A stretch of 21,209 nucleotides of DNA from DATBDE01 sp045805605 (lineage in GTDB: Bacteria; Actinomycetota; Thermoleophilia; Solirubrobacterales; Solirubrobacteraceae). Below, in pieces: positions 7,950-14,464 of this stretch. The position numbers and the translations under genes are program-made. Every line of letters starts with the position of its first letter. The stretch's first letter is position 1. The DNA is taken from assembly GCA_045805605.1 (NCBI GenBank), contig JBJMKX010000006.1, forward strand, positions 1-21,209. Direction: 5' to 3'. The notes under the pieces were generated by a model, which saw only the letters and a program-made list of their open reading frames with translations, was not told the DNA's origin and ran no database searches.

Positions 7950-9976
7950 GCACGACCACGTGGGCCTGGATCTGCCTCGCGCTGCCGCTGGCCGGCACGC
8001 TCTTCAACAGCTTCTTCGGCCGCGCGCTGCCGGGCGAGCGCACGGCGGGCTGGGTGGGCACGGCTGCCATCTGGCTGTCGTTCGTGGCCGCCTGCGGCGC
8101 CTTCGCGTCGCTGATGGGCCACAACCCCGACGACCGCACCTTGACCTCGACGGCGTGGGACTACGCGAACAGCGTCGGCGTCGACGCGAAGCTGACAATC
8201 CTCATCGACCCTCTGGCCATCTTCATGATGCTCGTGGTCAGCGGCATCAGCGCGCTCATCCATACGTACTCGGTCACCTACGTGTGGAAGGACAAGGGGT
8301 TCGTCCGGTTCTTCGTCTACCTGAACTTCTTCGTCTTCTCGATGCTGCTGCTGGTGATGTCGGGCAACTTCGTTCCGCTCATCATCGGTTGGGCGTTCGT
8401 CGGCGCGGCGTCGTACTTGCTCATCAGCTTCTGGTTCCGGCGCACGACGGCAACGCGCGCCGGGATCAAGGCGTTCGTGATCAACGTCGTCGGCGACGTC
8501 GGGCTCATCCTGGGGACCTACTTCATCGTCTTTCGGGGAACGCAGTCCCTCGACTTCCTGGTCACGTTTCACAAGGTCCAGACCGTGTTCCCCCCCAACG
8601 CGGGCGATCTGGTGGCCGGCTGCATCCTGCTGCTGGTGGGCGCGTTCGCGAAGTCGGCCCAGGTGCCGCTGCACACCTGGCTGCCGGACGCCATGGAGGG
8701 CCCGACGCCGGTCTCCGCCCTCATTCACGCGGCGACCATGGTCACCGCCGGCGTCTACCTCATCGCGCGCATGCATCCGCTGTTCGAGGATGCGACGGCG
8801 GCGGCCGACGTGGGCGCGGTGATCGGCTGCCTCACCCTGATCATCGCCGCGACGATCGCGCTGTCGCAGACGGACATCAAACGGGTCATCGCGTACTCGA
8901 CGATGTCCCAGATCGGCTACATGATCATGGCGGTCTCGGCGGGGGCGTACGCGGCGGGGATGTTCCACCTCTACACGCACGCGTTCTTCAAGGCGCTGCT
9001 CTTCATGGCGGCCGGCTCGATCATCGGGGCGATGGGCGGCGAGCAGTCGCTGGACCGCATGAGCGGCTTCCGCAAGGCGCTGCCCTTCACGTTCGTCTGC
9101 TTCTTGGGCGGCGGCCTGGCGCTGTCGGCGTTCCCGGCCACGGCGGGGTTCTTCTCCAAGGACGACGTGCTCGACCTGCTCGGGGGCGAAAGTGGCTGGC
9201 ACTGGGTGCTGTACGTGCTCGGCTACGTCGGCGCCTTCCTGACCGCGCTCTACACGTTCCGGATGATCTTCCGCGCCTTCTTCGGGCGCGAGTGCCCGGA
9301 GGCGCGCGAGCTGCGCGAGACCGGCCACCTCCACCACCCCGAGCACCCGTTCAACCCGGACACGCGGGAGGAGGAGGACACCGACGTCGGCTTCCCCGGT
9401 CCCGGCCACTACATCGCGGAGCGCGAGCGGCCCATGAAGATCGCGATGATCGTGCTGCTGGTGGGCTGCATCGTCGACGGGTTCGTCCAGGTGCCGTTCG
9501 TCGACGACGTCATCAACGACTACCTGCGGCCGAGCTTTGCCAACTCGCGCCTGTACGAGAAGGTCATCGAGGAGCCGTCGGACGCGCTGACGGCATTCGG
9601 GCTGGTCCTCAGCGCGGTCGTGTCGATCGCCGGCATCGCCCTCGCCTACCTGATCTGGGTGCGCCGCCGCGACACGGCGCCCCAGCGGTTCCGCGCCCGC
9701 TTCCGCCCGGTGTACGAGTTCTCGTTCCACAAGTGGTACTTCGACGAGCTCTACGACGTCGTCTTCGTCCGGCCGGGCGCGACGATCGGCCGCTTCGCGG
9801 CCAACGTGTTCGAGCGCGTGGTCATCGACGGGCTCGTCAACGGCACGGTCTCGGTCGTGCGCGCCGGCTCGGCGGTGGTCCGCGCCGCGCAGGACGGCTT
9901 CCTGCGCGTCTACGCGGCGCTGCTGCTGCTCGGCCTCGCCCTCGTCGCCCTCTGGTTCCTGCTGCAGAGCACGTAG
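7946..9976 (+). CDS. nuoL: NADH-quinone oxidoreductase subunit L, TM5 glutamate replaced by alanine
   Basis: This 676-aa distal antiporter-like subunit (ND5 type) should contain a proton channel and the lateral helix. Conserved channel residues present are K236 (AKSAQVPLHTW), H261 (SALIHAAT), K349 (HAFFKALLF) and K405 (GFFSKDD). At the TM5 position where the family has GWEGVG (E144 in E. coli), this protein has GWAFVG, with Ala150 (codon 8393-8395). The arginine equivalent to E. coli R175 is Val181. Other TM5 residues (SYLLI) align without gaps, so this is not a reading-frame artefact. A hydrophilic loop at ~452-498 is rich in His, Glu and Asp. The C-terminal ~120 residues contain the lateral helix and the last membrane anchor. 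The ATG overlaps the nuoK stop. Confidence 0.95.
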   Translation: MSTTTWAWICLALPLAGTLFNSFFGRALPGERTAGWVGTAAIWLSFVAACGAFASLMGHNPDDRTLTSTAWDYANSVGVDAKLTILIDPLAIFMMLVVSGISALIHTYSVTYVWKDKGFVRFFVYLNFFVFSMLLLVMSGNFVPLIIGWAFVGAASYLLISFWFRRTTATRAGIKAFVINVVGDVGLILGTYFIVFRGTQSLDFLVTFHKVQTVFPPNAGDLVAGCILLLVGAFAKSAQVPLHTWLPDAMEGPTPVSALIHAATMVTAGVYLIARMHPLFEDATAAADVGAVIGCLTLIIAATIALSQTDIKRVIAYSTMSQIGYMIMAVSAGAYAAGMFHLYTHAFFKALLFMAAGSIIGAMGGEQSLDRMSGFRKALPFTFVCFLGGGLALSAFPATAGFFSKDDVLDLLGGESGWHWVLYVLGYVGAFLTALYTFRMIFRAFFGRECPEARELRETGHLHHPEHPFNPDTREEEDTDVGFPGPGHYIAERERPMKIAMIVLLVGCIVDGFVQVPFVDDVINDYLRPSFANSRLYEKVIEEPSDALTAFGLVLSAVVSIAGIALAYLIWVRRRDTAPQRFRARFRPVYEFSFHKWYFDELYDVVFVRPGATIGRFAANVFERVVIDGLVNGTVSVVRAGSAVVRAAQDGFLRVYAALLLLGLALVALWFLLQST

Positions 9977-9979
9977 CCG

Positions 9980-11536
9980 ATGCCCCTCTCGATCCTGCTC
10001 TGGCTGCCGCTCGCCTTCGCCCTCGCCGGGGCGCTGCTCGGTCGGCGCGCGGCGCCGCGGGTGGCGCTCGTGGGATCGGTCGTGGCGCTCGGGCTCGCCG
10101 TCTACTACATCGCCGACTTCCAGAGCGGCCGGCCGGGGCTGCAGCACGTCACCGACGAGACGTGGATCGCCGTCCTCGGCATCCACTACAAGCTCGGGGT
10201 CGACGGGCTCAACCTGTTCCTGATCGCGCTGACCACGCTGCTGTGGGTCGTCGCCACGCTGTATGCGTCGTTCTCAAATTCATCCCACCCACCCGAGCGC
10301 CCGCAGCTCTTCTTCGTGTTCATGGGGATGGCCGAGACCGCGGTCTTGGGGGCGTTCATGGCCCAGGACCTCGCACTGTTCGTCGCCTTCTTCGACCTGA
10401 TGCTCGTGCCGTTCTACTTCCTCATCGGGATGTGGGGTGGCCGCAACCGCGTGGGCGCGACGACCAAGCTCGTCATCTACACGCTGGTCGGATCGCTGCT
10501 GATGCTCGCGGCGGCAATCGCCACCGGCGTGGAATCGGTCGGCAACACCGGCCACCTGACCTTCGTGCTCTCCGACCTCGTGCGCGTCGGGCTGCCCACC
10601 GGCACGCAGGAGTGGATCTTCCTGCTCTTCGCGGCCGCGTTCCTGGTCAAGATGCCGGCCTTCCCGGTCCACGGCTGGCTGCCCGACGGCTACCGGGCGA
10701 TGCCGATCCCGGTGGTGGCGGTGTTCAGCGCCGTGCTCTCGAAGGTCGCCGCCTACGGCTTCCTGCGCATCGTGCTGCCGCTGTTCCCGCAGGCGACGGT
10801 GCACTTCCAGGAGCTTCTGCTCCTGATCGCCCTCGCATCCATCCTCTACGGCTCGATCATGGCCTTCACCCAGACCGACACGCGTCTGATCGTCGGGTTC
10901 TCGTCGATCGCCCAGCTCGGATTCATCACGCTGGGGATCTTTGCGCTGAACCCGCAGGGCACGCAGGGCGCGCTGCTGCAGATGGTCAACCACGGCCTGG
11001 TGACCGCGGCGGTGTTCTTCATCATCGCCGTGCTCGCGGCGCGGGCGAGCGGATCCGAGAACGTGCGGGACATGGGCGGGATCGCGGTGCGTGCGCCGGT
11101 GCTCGCGGCCCTGTTCCTGATCGTGGCGCTGGCGACGCTGGCCATGCCCGGCTCGTCGAACTTCGTCGGCGAGTTCTACATCCTGCTCGGCGTCTTCAAC
11201 GCCAAGCTGGTGATCGCGTGCGTGGCGTTCACCGGCGTGGTGCTCGCCTCGGTCTACATGCTGCGCGCCTACATCGCCGCGATGCACAACCGGGTCGGGC
11301 CGAAGGTGGAGTCGCGCGAGATCTCGCTGCGTGACGGCGCGGTGGTGGCGCCGCTGGTGCTCGTCATCGTGGCGATCGCCGTGTACCCGCAGCTGCTGCT
11401 CACCCGCCAGCAGGCGACGGCCCGGGCGGCGGTGGCGCAGGCGGGCGTGCTGGCGGGCCAGATCAAGGTGCCGCGGGCGACGGCGCAGGCACCGGTGCCA
11501 GCCGTCAACCAACCTCAAGGCGGTCAGACCCCTTGA
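9980..11536 (+). CDS. nuoM: NADH-quinone oxidoreductase subunit M
   Basis: This 518-aa ND4-type antiporter-like subunit has ~14 transmembrane helices. The TM5 acidic residue is Asp139 (FFDLMLVPFYFLI) where E. coli has Glu144 in FWEMMLVP, a conservative change. K224 (VKMPAFPVHGWLPDG), K255 (SKVAAYG) and E398 (NFVGEFYILLG) are retained. The segment after HGWLPDG reads YRAMPIPVVAVFSAV instead of the more usual HSQAPTAGSV, a divergent stretch. The C-terminus is a ~45-residue Ala/Pro/Gln-rich tail, probably disordered. The ATG at 9980 lies three bases after the nuoL stop and has no evident Shine-Dalgarno. The stop overlaps the TTG start of nuoN. Confidence 0.95.
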   Translation: MPLSILLWLPLAFALAGALLGRRAAPRVALVGSVVALGLAVYYIADFQSGRPGLQHVTDETWIAVLGIHYKLGVDGLNLFLIALTTLLWVVATLYASFSNSSHPPERPQLFFVFMGMAETAVLGAFMAQDLALFVAFFDLMLVPFYFLIGMWGGRNRVGATTKLVIYTLVGSLLMLAAAIATGVESVGNTGHLTFVLSDLVRVGLPTGTQEWIFLLFAAAFLVKMPAFPVHGWLPDGYRAMPIPVVAVFSAVLSKVAAYGFLRIVLPLFPQATVHFQELLLLIALASILYGSIMAFTQTDTRLIVGFSSIAQLGFITLGIFALNPQGTQGALLQMVNHGLVTAAVFFIIAVLAARASGSENVRDMGGIAVRAPVLAALFLIVALATLAMPGSSNFVGEFYILLGVFNAKLVIACVAFTGVVLASVYMLRAYIAAMHNRVGPKVESREISLRDGAVVAPLVLVIVAIAVYPQLLLTRQQATARAAVAQAGVLAGQIKVPRATAQAPVPAVNQPQGGQTP

Positions 11537-13098
11537 CCCTTGCCGCGCTCAAGGGCCCCTACATCGACTGGGCCGCCCTGTCGCCGGTGGTGGCGCTGGT
11601 CGGTGGCGCCGTGCTCGTGCTCATGGCAGGGCTGGTGCGCGGACGCGTGGCGCGCTCGTTCGGCGTGCCGTTCGTCACCGTCGCCTCGCTGGGCGCCTTC
11701 GCCGGCCTGACGATCTGGCAGTTTCATCGCAACCGGACGATTGTCGCCGGCGCGCTGCGGGTCGACGATCTCGCGCTCGTGGTCAACTTCCTCCTCGCGG
11801 CGGCGGGGGCGGCGGCGGTCGCGCTGTCCGCGCGCCAGAGCGCGCTGCAGCAGGCCGGCCACGGCGAGTACCACGCGCTGCTCTTGTCGTCGATCGCCGG
11901 CATGGCGACGCTGGCCGAGGCGCAGAACCTCGTCACGCTGTTTCTCGGCATCGAGCTGCTCTCGATCTCGCTCTACATCCTCTGCGCGACCGAGATGCGG
12001 CGCGAGCAGTCGCTCGAGTCGGGCCTGAAGTACCTGATCATCGGCTCGGTCGGATCGGCGACGCTGCTCTACGGCCTAGCGCTGGTCTACGGCGCGACGT
12101 CGTCGACCGATTTCACCGGGATCGCGCGGGCGTTGCAGGGCAACGCCAGCGACGCGCTGCTGCTGACCGGGATCGGGCTGATCGTGGTCGGGTTCGCGTT
12201 CAAGAACTCGGTCGCGCCGTTCCACCAGTGGACCCCCGACGTCTACCAGGGCGCGCCGACCCCGATCACCGCGTTCATGGCCACGGCAACCAAGGCGGCG
12301 GCGTTCGCGGTCTTCCTGCGCATGTTCGACGTCGCGTTCATCCAGGCCCAGGGGGACTGGGGGCCGGCCATCGCGGCGCTGGCGGCGGTGACGATCGTCG
12401 TCGGCAACGTGGGTGCGCTCGTGCAGACGTCGCTCAAGCGGCTGCTGGCGTGGTCGAGCGTGGGGCAGGCCGGGTACCTGCTGACCGGCGTCGTGGTGGG
12501 GACGCGGCTGGGCGTCCAGGCGACAGTCTTCTACCTCGCCGTCTACCTGTTCATGAACGTCGCCGCGTTCGCGGTGGTGCTCGCGCGCGAGCGCGAGACC
12601 GACCTCGGCGACGACCTCGAGGCCTTTGCCGGCCTGGGCGCGACCCGCCCCGTGCTGGCGTGGCCGATGACCGTGGCGATGCTCGCGCTCGCCGGGATCC
12701 CCGCGACCGCCGGCTTCATCGGGAAGTTCTATTTGATCGACGCCGCCGTGGACGGGGGCTACACGTGGCTGGGCGTGATGATCGTGATCGGGTCGATGAT
12801 CTCGCTCGGCTATTACCTGCGGGTGATCGCCACGATGTGGATGCGTCCCGCGCCGGTGCCGGCGATCGCCGGCGGCTCGCCGGAGGCCGATCCGACCTCG
12901 ATGGCGCTCGAGCACTCCGAGCTCACGCAGGACGAGTCCCCGCCCCTCGCAGGCGAGCCGCATGCCCGCTACGGCGGCATCGAGGTTGCGGTCGTGGCCG
13001 TGGCATTCGGAGCCGCGACGCTGTTCTTCGGGATCATCCCCTCGCCGCTGCTCGACCTGGCCGACCACGCCGGCCGCGCGCTCGGCGGGTTGCTGTGA
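11533..13098 (+). CDS. nuoN: NADH-quinone oxidoreductase subunit N (TTG start)
   Basis: This 521-aa ND2-type antiporter-like subunit has ~14 helices. Its channel residues are all present: E141 (LGIELLSISLY), K224 (FAFKNSVAPFHQW), K254 (ATKAAAF) and K398 (GFIGKFYLI). WTPDVYQGAPTPIT is a NuoN hallmark. A hydrophilic Pro/Glu-rich loop near residues 435-480 separates the last two helices. The start is TTG at 11533, which overlaps the nuoM stop as TTGA and has AAGGCGG at 11517-11523. No better start precedes the first helix. This is the last canonical nuo gene, and its stop overlaps the next gene (GTGA). Confidence 0.95.
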   Translation: MTLAALKGPYIDWAALSPVVALVGGAVLVLMAGLVRGRVARSFGVPFVTVASLGAFAGLTIWQFHRNRTIVAGALRVDDLALVVNFLLAAAGAAAVALSARQSALQQAGHGEYHALLLSSIAGMATLAEAQNLVTLFLGIELLSISLYILCATEMRREQSLESGLKYLIIGSVGSATLLYGLALVYGATSSTDFTGIARALQGNASDALLLTGIGLIVVGFAFKNSVAPFHQWTPDVYQGAPTPITAFMATATKAAAFAVFLRMFDVAFIQAQGDWGPAIAALAAVTIVVGNVGALVQTSLKRLLAWSSVGQAGYLLTGVVVGTRLGVQATVFYLAVYLFMNVAAFAVVLARERETDLGDDLEAFAGLGATRPVLAWPMTVAMLALAGIPATAGFIGKFYLIDAAVDGGYTWLGVMIVIGSMISLGYYLRVIATMWMRPAPVPAIAGGSPEADPTSMALEHSELTQDESPPLAGEPHARYGGIEVAVVAVAFGAATLFFGIIPSPLLDLADHAGRALGGLL

Positions 13099-13463
13099 CC
13101 GAGGCGCTCGAGCGCGTCCGCTCGATCTGCCTCGCGCTCCCCGAAGTCACCGAGCGCCTCTCGCACGGCCAGCCGACCTTCTTCGTGCGCGGGCGCAAGA
13201 CGTTCGTGATGTTCCTCGACGACCATCACGGCGACGGGCGCCTGGCGCTGTGGTGCGCCGCGCCCGAGGGCATGCAGGAGACGCTGATGCGCGCCGAGCC
13301 CGAGCACTACTTCCGCCCGCCCTACGTCGGCCACCGCGGCTGGATCGGGGTGCGGCTGGATCGGGGCCTCGACTGGAACGAGGTGGCGGGGGCGATCGAG
13401 GAGGCCTACGCGATCGTTGCGCCGAAGTCGCTCGTGGACGCCGCCAGGGCGCAGAGTCGTTAG
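13095..13463 (+). CDS. MmcQ/YjbR family protein
   Basis: This is a 122-aa soluble protein of the MmcQ/YjbR family (CyaY-like fold). The family is often proposed to bind DNA, but its function is not established. Hallmarks are the N-terminal helix followed by LPEVTERLSHGQPTFFVRG, then KTFVMFLDD, LALWCAAPEGM, YFRPPYVGHRGWIGVRLD, and a C-terminal helix ending APKSL. The GTG at 13095 overlaps the nuoN stop, so it is probably co-transcribed and coupled with complex I. Nothing in the sequence points to a role in the complex, and position alone is weak evidence. The last codons (AGT CGT TAG) lie inside a heptad repeat starting at 13456. The neighbouring minus-strand gene is convergent, with a 14-bp gap. 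Confidence 0.88.
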   Translation: MTEALERVRSICLALPEVTERLSHGQPTFFVRGRKTFVMFLDDHHGDGRLALWCAAPEGMQETLMRAEPEHYFRPPYVGHRGWIGVRLDRGLDWNEVAGAIEEAYAIVAPKSLVDAARAQSR

Positions 13464-13480
13464 TCGTTAGTCGTTCGTCA
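13456..13480 (+). repeat. GTCGTTA heptad tandem repeat, copy 1
   Basis: Two perfect GTCGTTA units are followed by GTCGTTC and a partial GTCA. The repeat contains the stop (TAG, 13461-13463) of the YjbR-like gene and the stop (TGA on the minus strand, 13478-13480) of the convergent transporter gene, and it fills the whole gap between them. A second copy lies inverted at 20223-20250. The function is unknown. Confidence 0.85.
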
Positions 13481-14107
13481 GGCGCAGCAATCGCAGCCGT
13501 CGCCACGCCAGGCGTCGCGCCCCTCCTTGACCGCCACCCCGGCGATGACCAACGCGACCAGCGGATCGAGCCACCAGGCTCCGAAGGCCGCGTTGCCGAC
13601 CAGGCCGACGAGCAGCGCCGCCGACAAATAGGCGCACAGGAGGTTCTGGCGGCCCTCGCTGCGCGTCGCCGCCGACCCGATCCGGTGTCCGACGCGCGCC
13701 TTTGCCGCCGCCAGCGGCGGCATGAGCACGAGCGTCACGGCGGCGAGGCCGATCCCGACCCAGCTCGTCTCGGCGTGGTGGCCGCCGAGGACGGCGCGCA
13801 CGGACTCGACGGCGACGAACGCCGCCAGCAGCCAGAACGACGCGCCGATCAGCCGCTGCCCGCGGCGCTCAGCGGCGGAGGACGGCGCCCGCGCACCGGC
13901 AAAGCGCCAGACGACGACTCCGCCGGCCGCCGCCTCGATCAACGAGTCGGCGCCGAAGCCCACGAGCGCGATCGAGCCCGCCGCGACCCCGGCGGCCAGT
14001 GCCACGGCGAACTCCACCGCGTGCCACGCGATCCCCACCCAGGCCAGCACCCGCGCGCGCCGCACGAGCGGTGGCGAAGGGGCGGGCAGGACGCTCAGAA
14101 CCTCCAC
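13478..14107 (-). CDS. CDF-like cation transporter with Cys-rich C-terminus
   Basis: This ~209-aa membrane protein has six predicted helices and resembles the cation diffusion facilitator membrane domain without the cytosolic domain. Helix 2 contains SIALVGFGADSLIE, where a CDF metal site normally reads DSxxD; here it is DSLIE. Helix 5 contains QNLLCAYLSAA, lacking the usual HxxxD pair. Helix 6 begins WWLDPLVAL, a CDF hallmark. The protein ends DGCDCCA, a possible soft-metal ligand cluster. Substrate is unknown. The GTG at 14107 was chosen because a TAGCAT box lies eight bases upstream, consistent with leaderless translation. ATG codons at 14137 and 14161 are alternatives but would overlap the divergent gene. 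Family assignment is good; start and metal are uncertain. Confidence 0.75.
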   Translation of the reverse strand: MEVLSVLPAPSPPLVRRARVLAWVGIAWHAVEFAVALAAGVAAGSIALVGFGADSLIEAAAGGVVVWRFAGARAPSSAAERRGQRLIGASFWLLAAFVAVESVRAVLGGHHAETSWVGIGLAAVTLVLMPPLAAAKARVGHRIGSAATRSEGRQNLLCAYLSAALLVGLVGNAAFGAWWLDPLVALVIAGVAVKEGRDAWRGDGCDCCA

Positions 14108-14115
14108 TGGCCCGG

Positions 14116-14125
14116 ATGCTAGCTT
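14116..14125. promoter_or_regulatory. putative divergent promoter with overlapping -10 boxes
   Basis: On the minus strand TAGCAT (14121-14116) lies eight bases before the GTG of the transporter. On the plus strand TAGCTT (14120-14125) lies ten bases before the ATG of the glutaredoxin. Both match TANNNT, the -10 consensus of actinobacterial housekeeping promoters, and they share two bases. No convincing -35 was found. The arrangement suggests a bidirectional promoter with short or absent leaders. Confidence 0.45.
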
Positions 14126-14135
14126 CGAGCGCGCC

Positions 14136-14354
14136 ATGGTCGACCGCGTCATGTACGTCAAGCCGGGCTGTCCCTACTGCCAGCAGGCGCGCGACGACAT
14201 GGCCGCCGACGGACTCGAGTGGTCCGAGCGCGACGCCACCACGCGCTCGGAGTGGCGCGATGAGCTGATGACGTACTCCAAGGGCACCGGCAGGGTGCCC
14301 ACCGTCGTGCTCGCCGGCCAGGTCGAGACCGTCGGCTGGAAGGGCCGCGGCTGA
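14136..14354 (+). CDS. small glutaredoxin family protein (CPYC)
   Basis: This is a 72-aa thioredoxin-fold protein. VMYVKPGCPYCQQAR carries the dithiol active site CPYC (C12 and C15) after the first strand. GRVPTVV supplies the cis-proline loop, and VGWKGRG ends the fold. It would reduce disulfides or mixed thiols in the cytoplasm; whether the electron donor is glutathione or mycothiol cannot be told from sequence. It is at the short end for the family, lacking a final helix. The ATG at 14136 gives the usual N-terminus; an internal ATG at 14151 is a less likely alternative. It is divergent from the metal transporter and upstream of the sulfate-uptake operon, but separated from that operon by a hairpin and a promoter. 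Confidence 0.85.
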   Translation: MVDRVMYVKPGCPYCQQARDDMAADGLEWSERDATTRSEWRDELMTYSKGTGRVPTVVLAGQVETVGWKGRG

Positions 14355-14366
14355 ACGGTGCACTGA

Positions 14367-14385
14367 GGCCGCCGGTTCGGCGGCC
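14367..14385 (+). terminator. hairpin after the glutaredoxin gene
   Basis: A perfect 8-bp stem, GGCCGCCG / CGGCGGCC, with a 3-base loop (GTT) starts 13 bases after the glutaredoxin stop. There is no run of T after it, only GGTTCTTC several bases later. It may act as a terminator of the high-GC type or as an mRNA 3' end. It separates the gene from the sulfate-uptake promoter. Confidence 0.5.
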
Positions 14386-14396
14386 CCGGAAGGTTC

Positions 14397-14426
14397 TTCA
14401 CAAAATCGATCGAGTTTCGGCATAAT
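14397..14426 (+). promoter_or_regulatory. sigma70-type promoter for the sulfate-uptake operon
   Basis: A -35 element TTCACA (14397-14402, five of six to TTGACA) and a -10 element CATAAT (14421-14426, five of six to TATAAT) are separated by 18 bases. They lie in a noticeably AT-richer patch within a GC-rich window. Transcription would start near 14432-14434, giving a leader of about 30 bases before the sbp ATG. Confidence 0.65.
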
Positions 14427-14445
14427 GCCGCGCCGACAAACTCGA
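14410..14445 (+). promoter_or_regulatory. nested inverted repeats over the -10/start region: likely operator
   Basis: The outer arms TCGAGTTT (14410-14417) and AAACTCGA (14438-14445) are perfect inverted repeats separated by 20 bases. Within them, CGGCAT / ATGCCG (14418-14423 and 14425-14430, one-base centre) is a second perfect palindrome that contains the -10 box. Together they span roughly -23 to +13 of the predicted promoter, a position that fits repression by a dimeric regulator. The Rrf2-family protein at 18057-18524 is the obvious local candidate, by inference only. Confidence 0.55.
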
Positions 14446-14464
14446 CCAAAGAAGTGGAGAACGC

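Noticed and set aside
8381..8419. Frameshift as the explanation for the missing NuoL glutamate
   Set aside because: Residues on both sides (IIGW and SYLLISFW) align in the same frame with correct spacing to K236, so only substitutions are involved.
7556..10186. An 876-codon open frame on the minus strand opposite nuoK, nuoL and nuoM
   Set aside because: Its product is rich in Arg, Asp, Glu, His and Gln with no recognisable domain, and it lies exactly antisense to well-conserved membrane genes. Long antisense frames are expected in DNA with such GC-biased third positions.
7960..11334. An 1124-codon plus-strand frame through nuoL and nuoM
   Set aside because: It is an Arg/Gly/Ala-rich out-of-frame shadow of two genes whose own frames show complete family motifs.
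13456..13480. Heptad repeat as a CRISPR array or transposon end
   Set aside because: Units are 7 bases with no spacers, there are no cas genes or transposase, and no target-site duplication could be defined.
13722..14135. An N-terminal extension of the glutaredoxin
   Set aside because: It is antisense to the transporter gene, with no conserved domain; the thioredoxin fold begins at MVDRVMYVK (14136).
14367..14445. Riboswitch or leader attenuator for the sulfate operon
   Set aside because: The predicted transcription start is near 14433, so the hairpin and most of the palindromes lie upstream of the RNA. The remaining ~30-base leader is too short for a SAM-type riboswitch.
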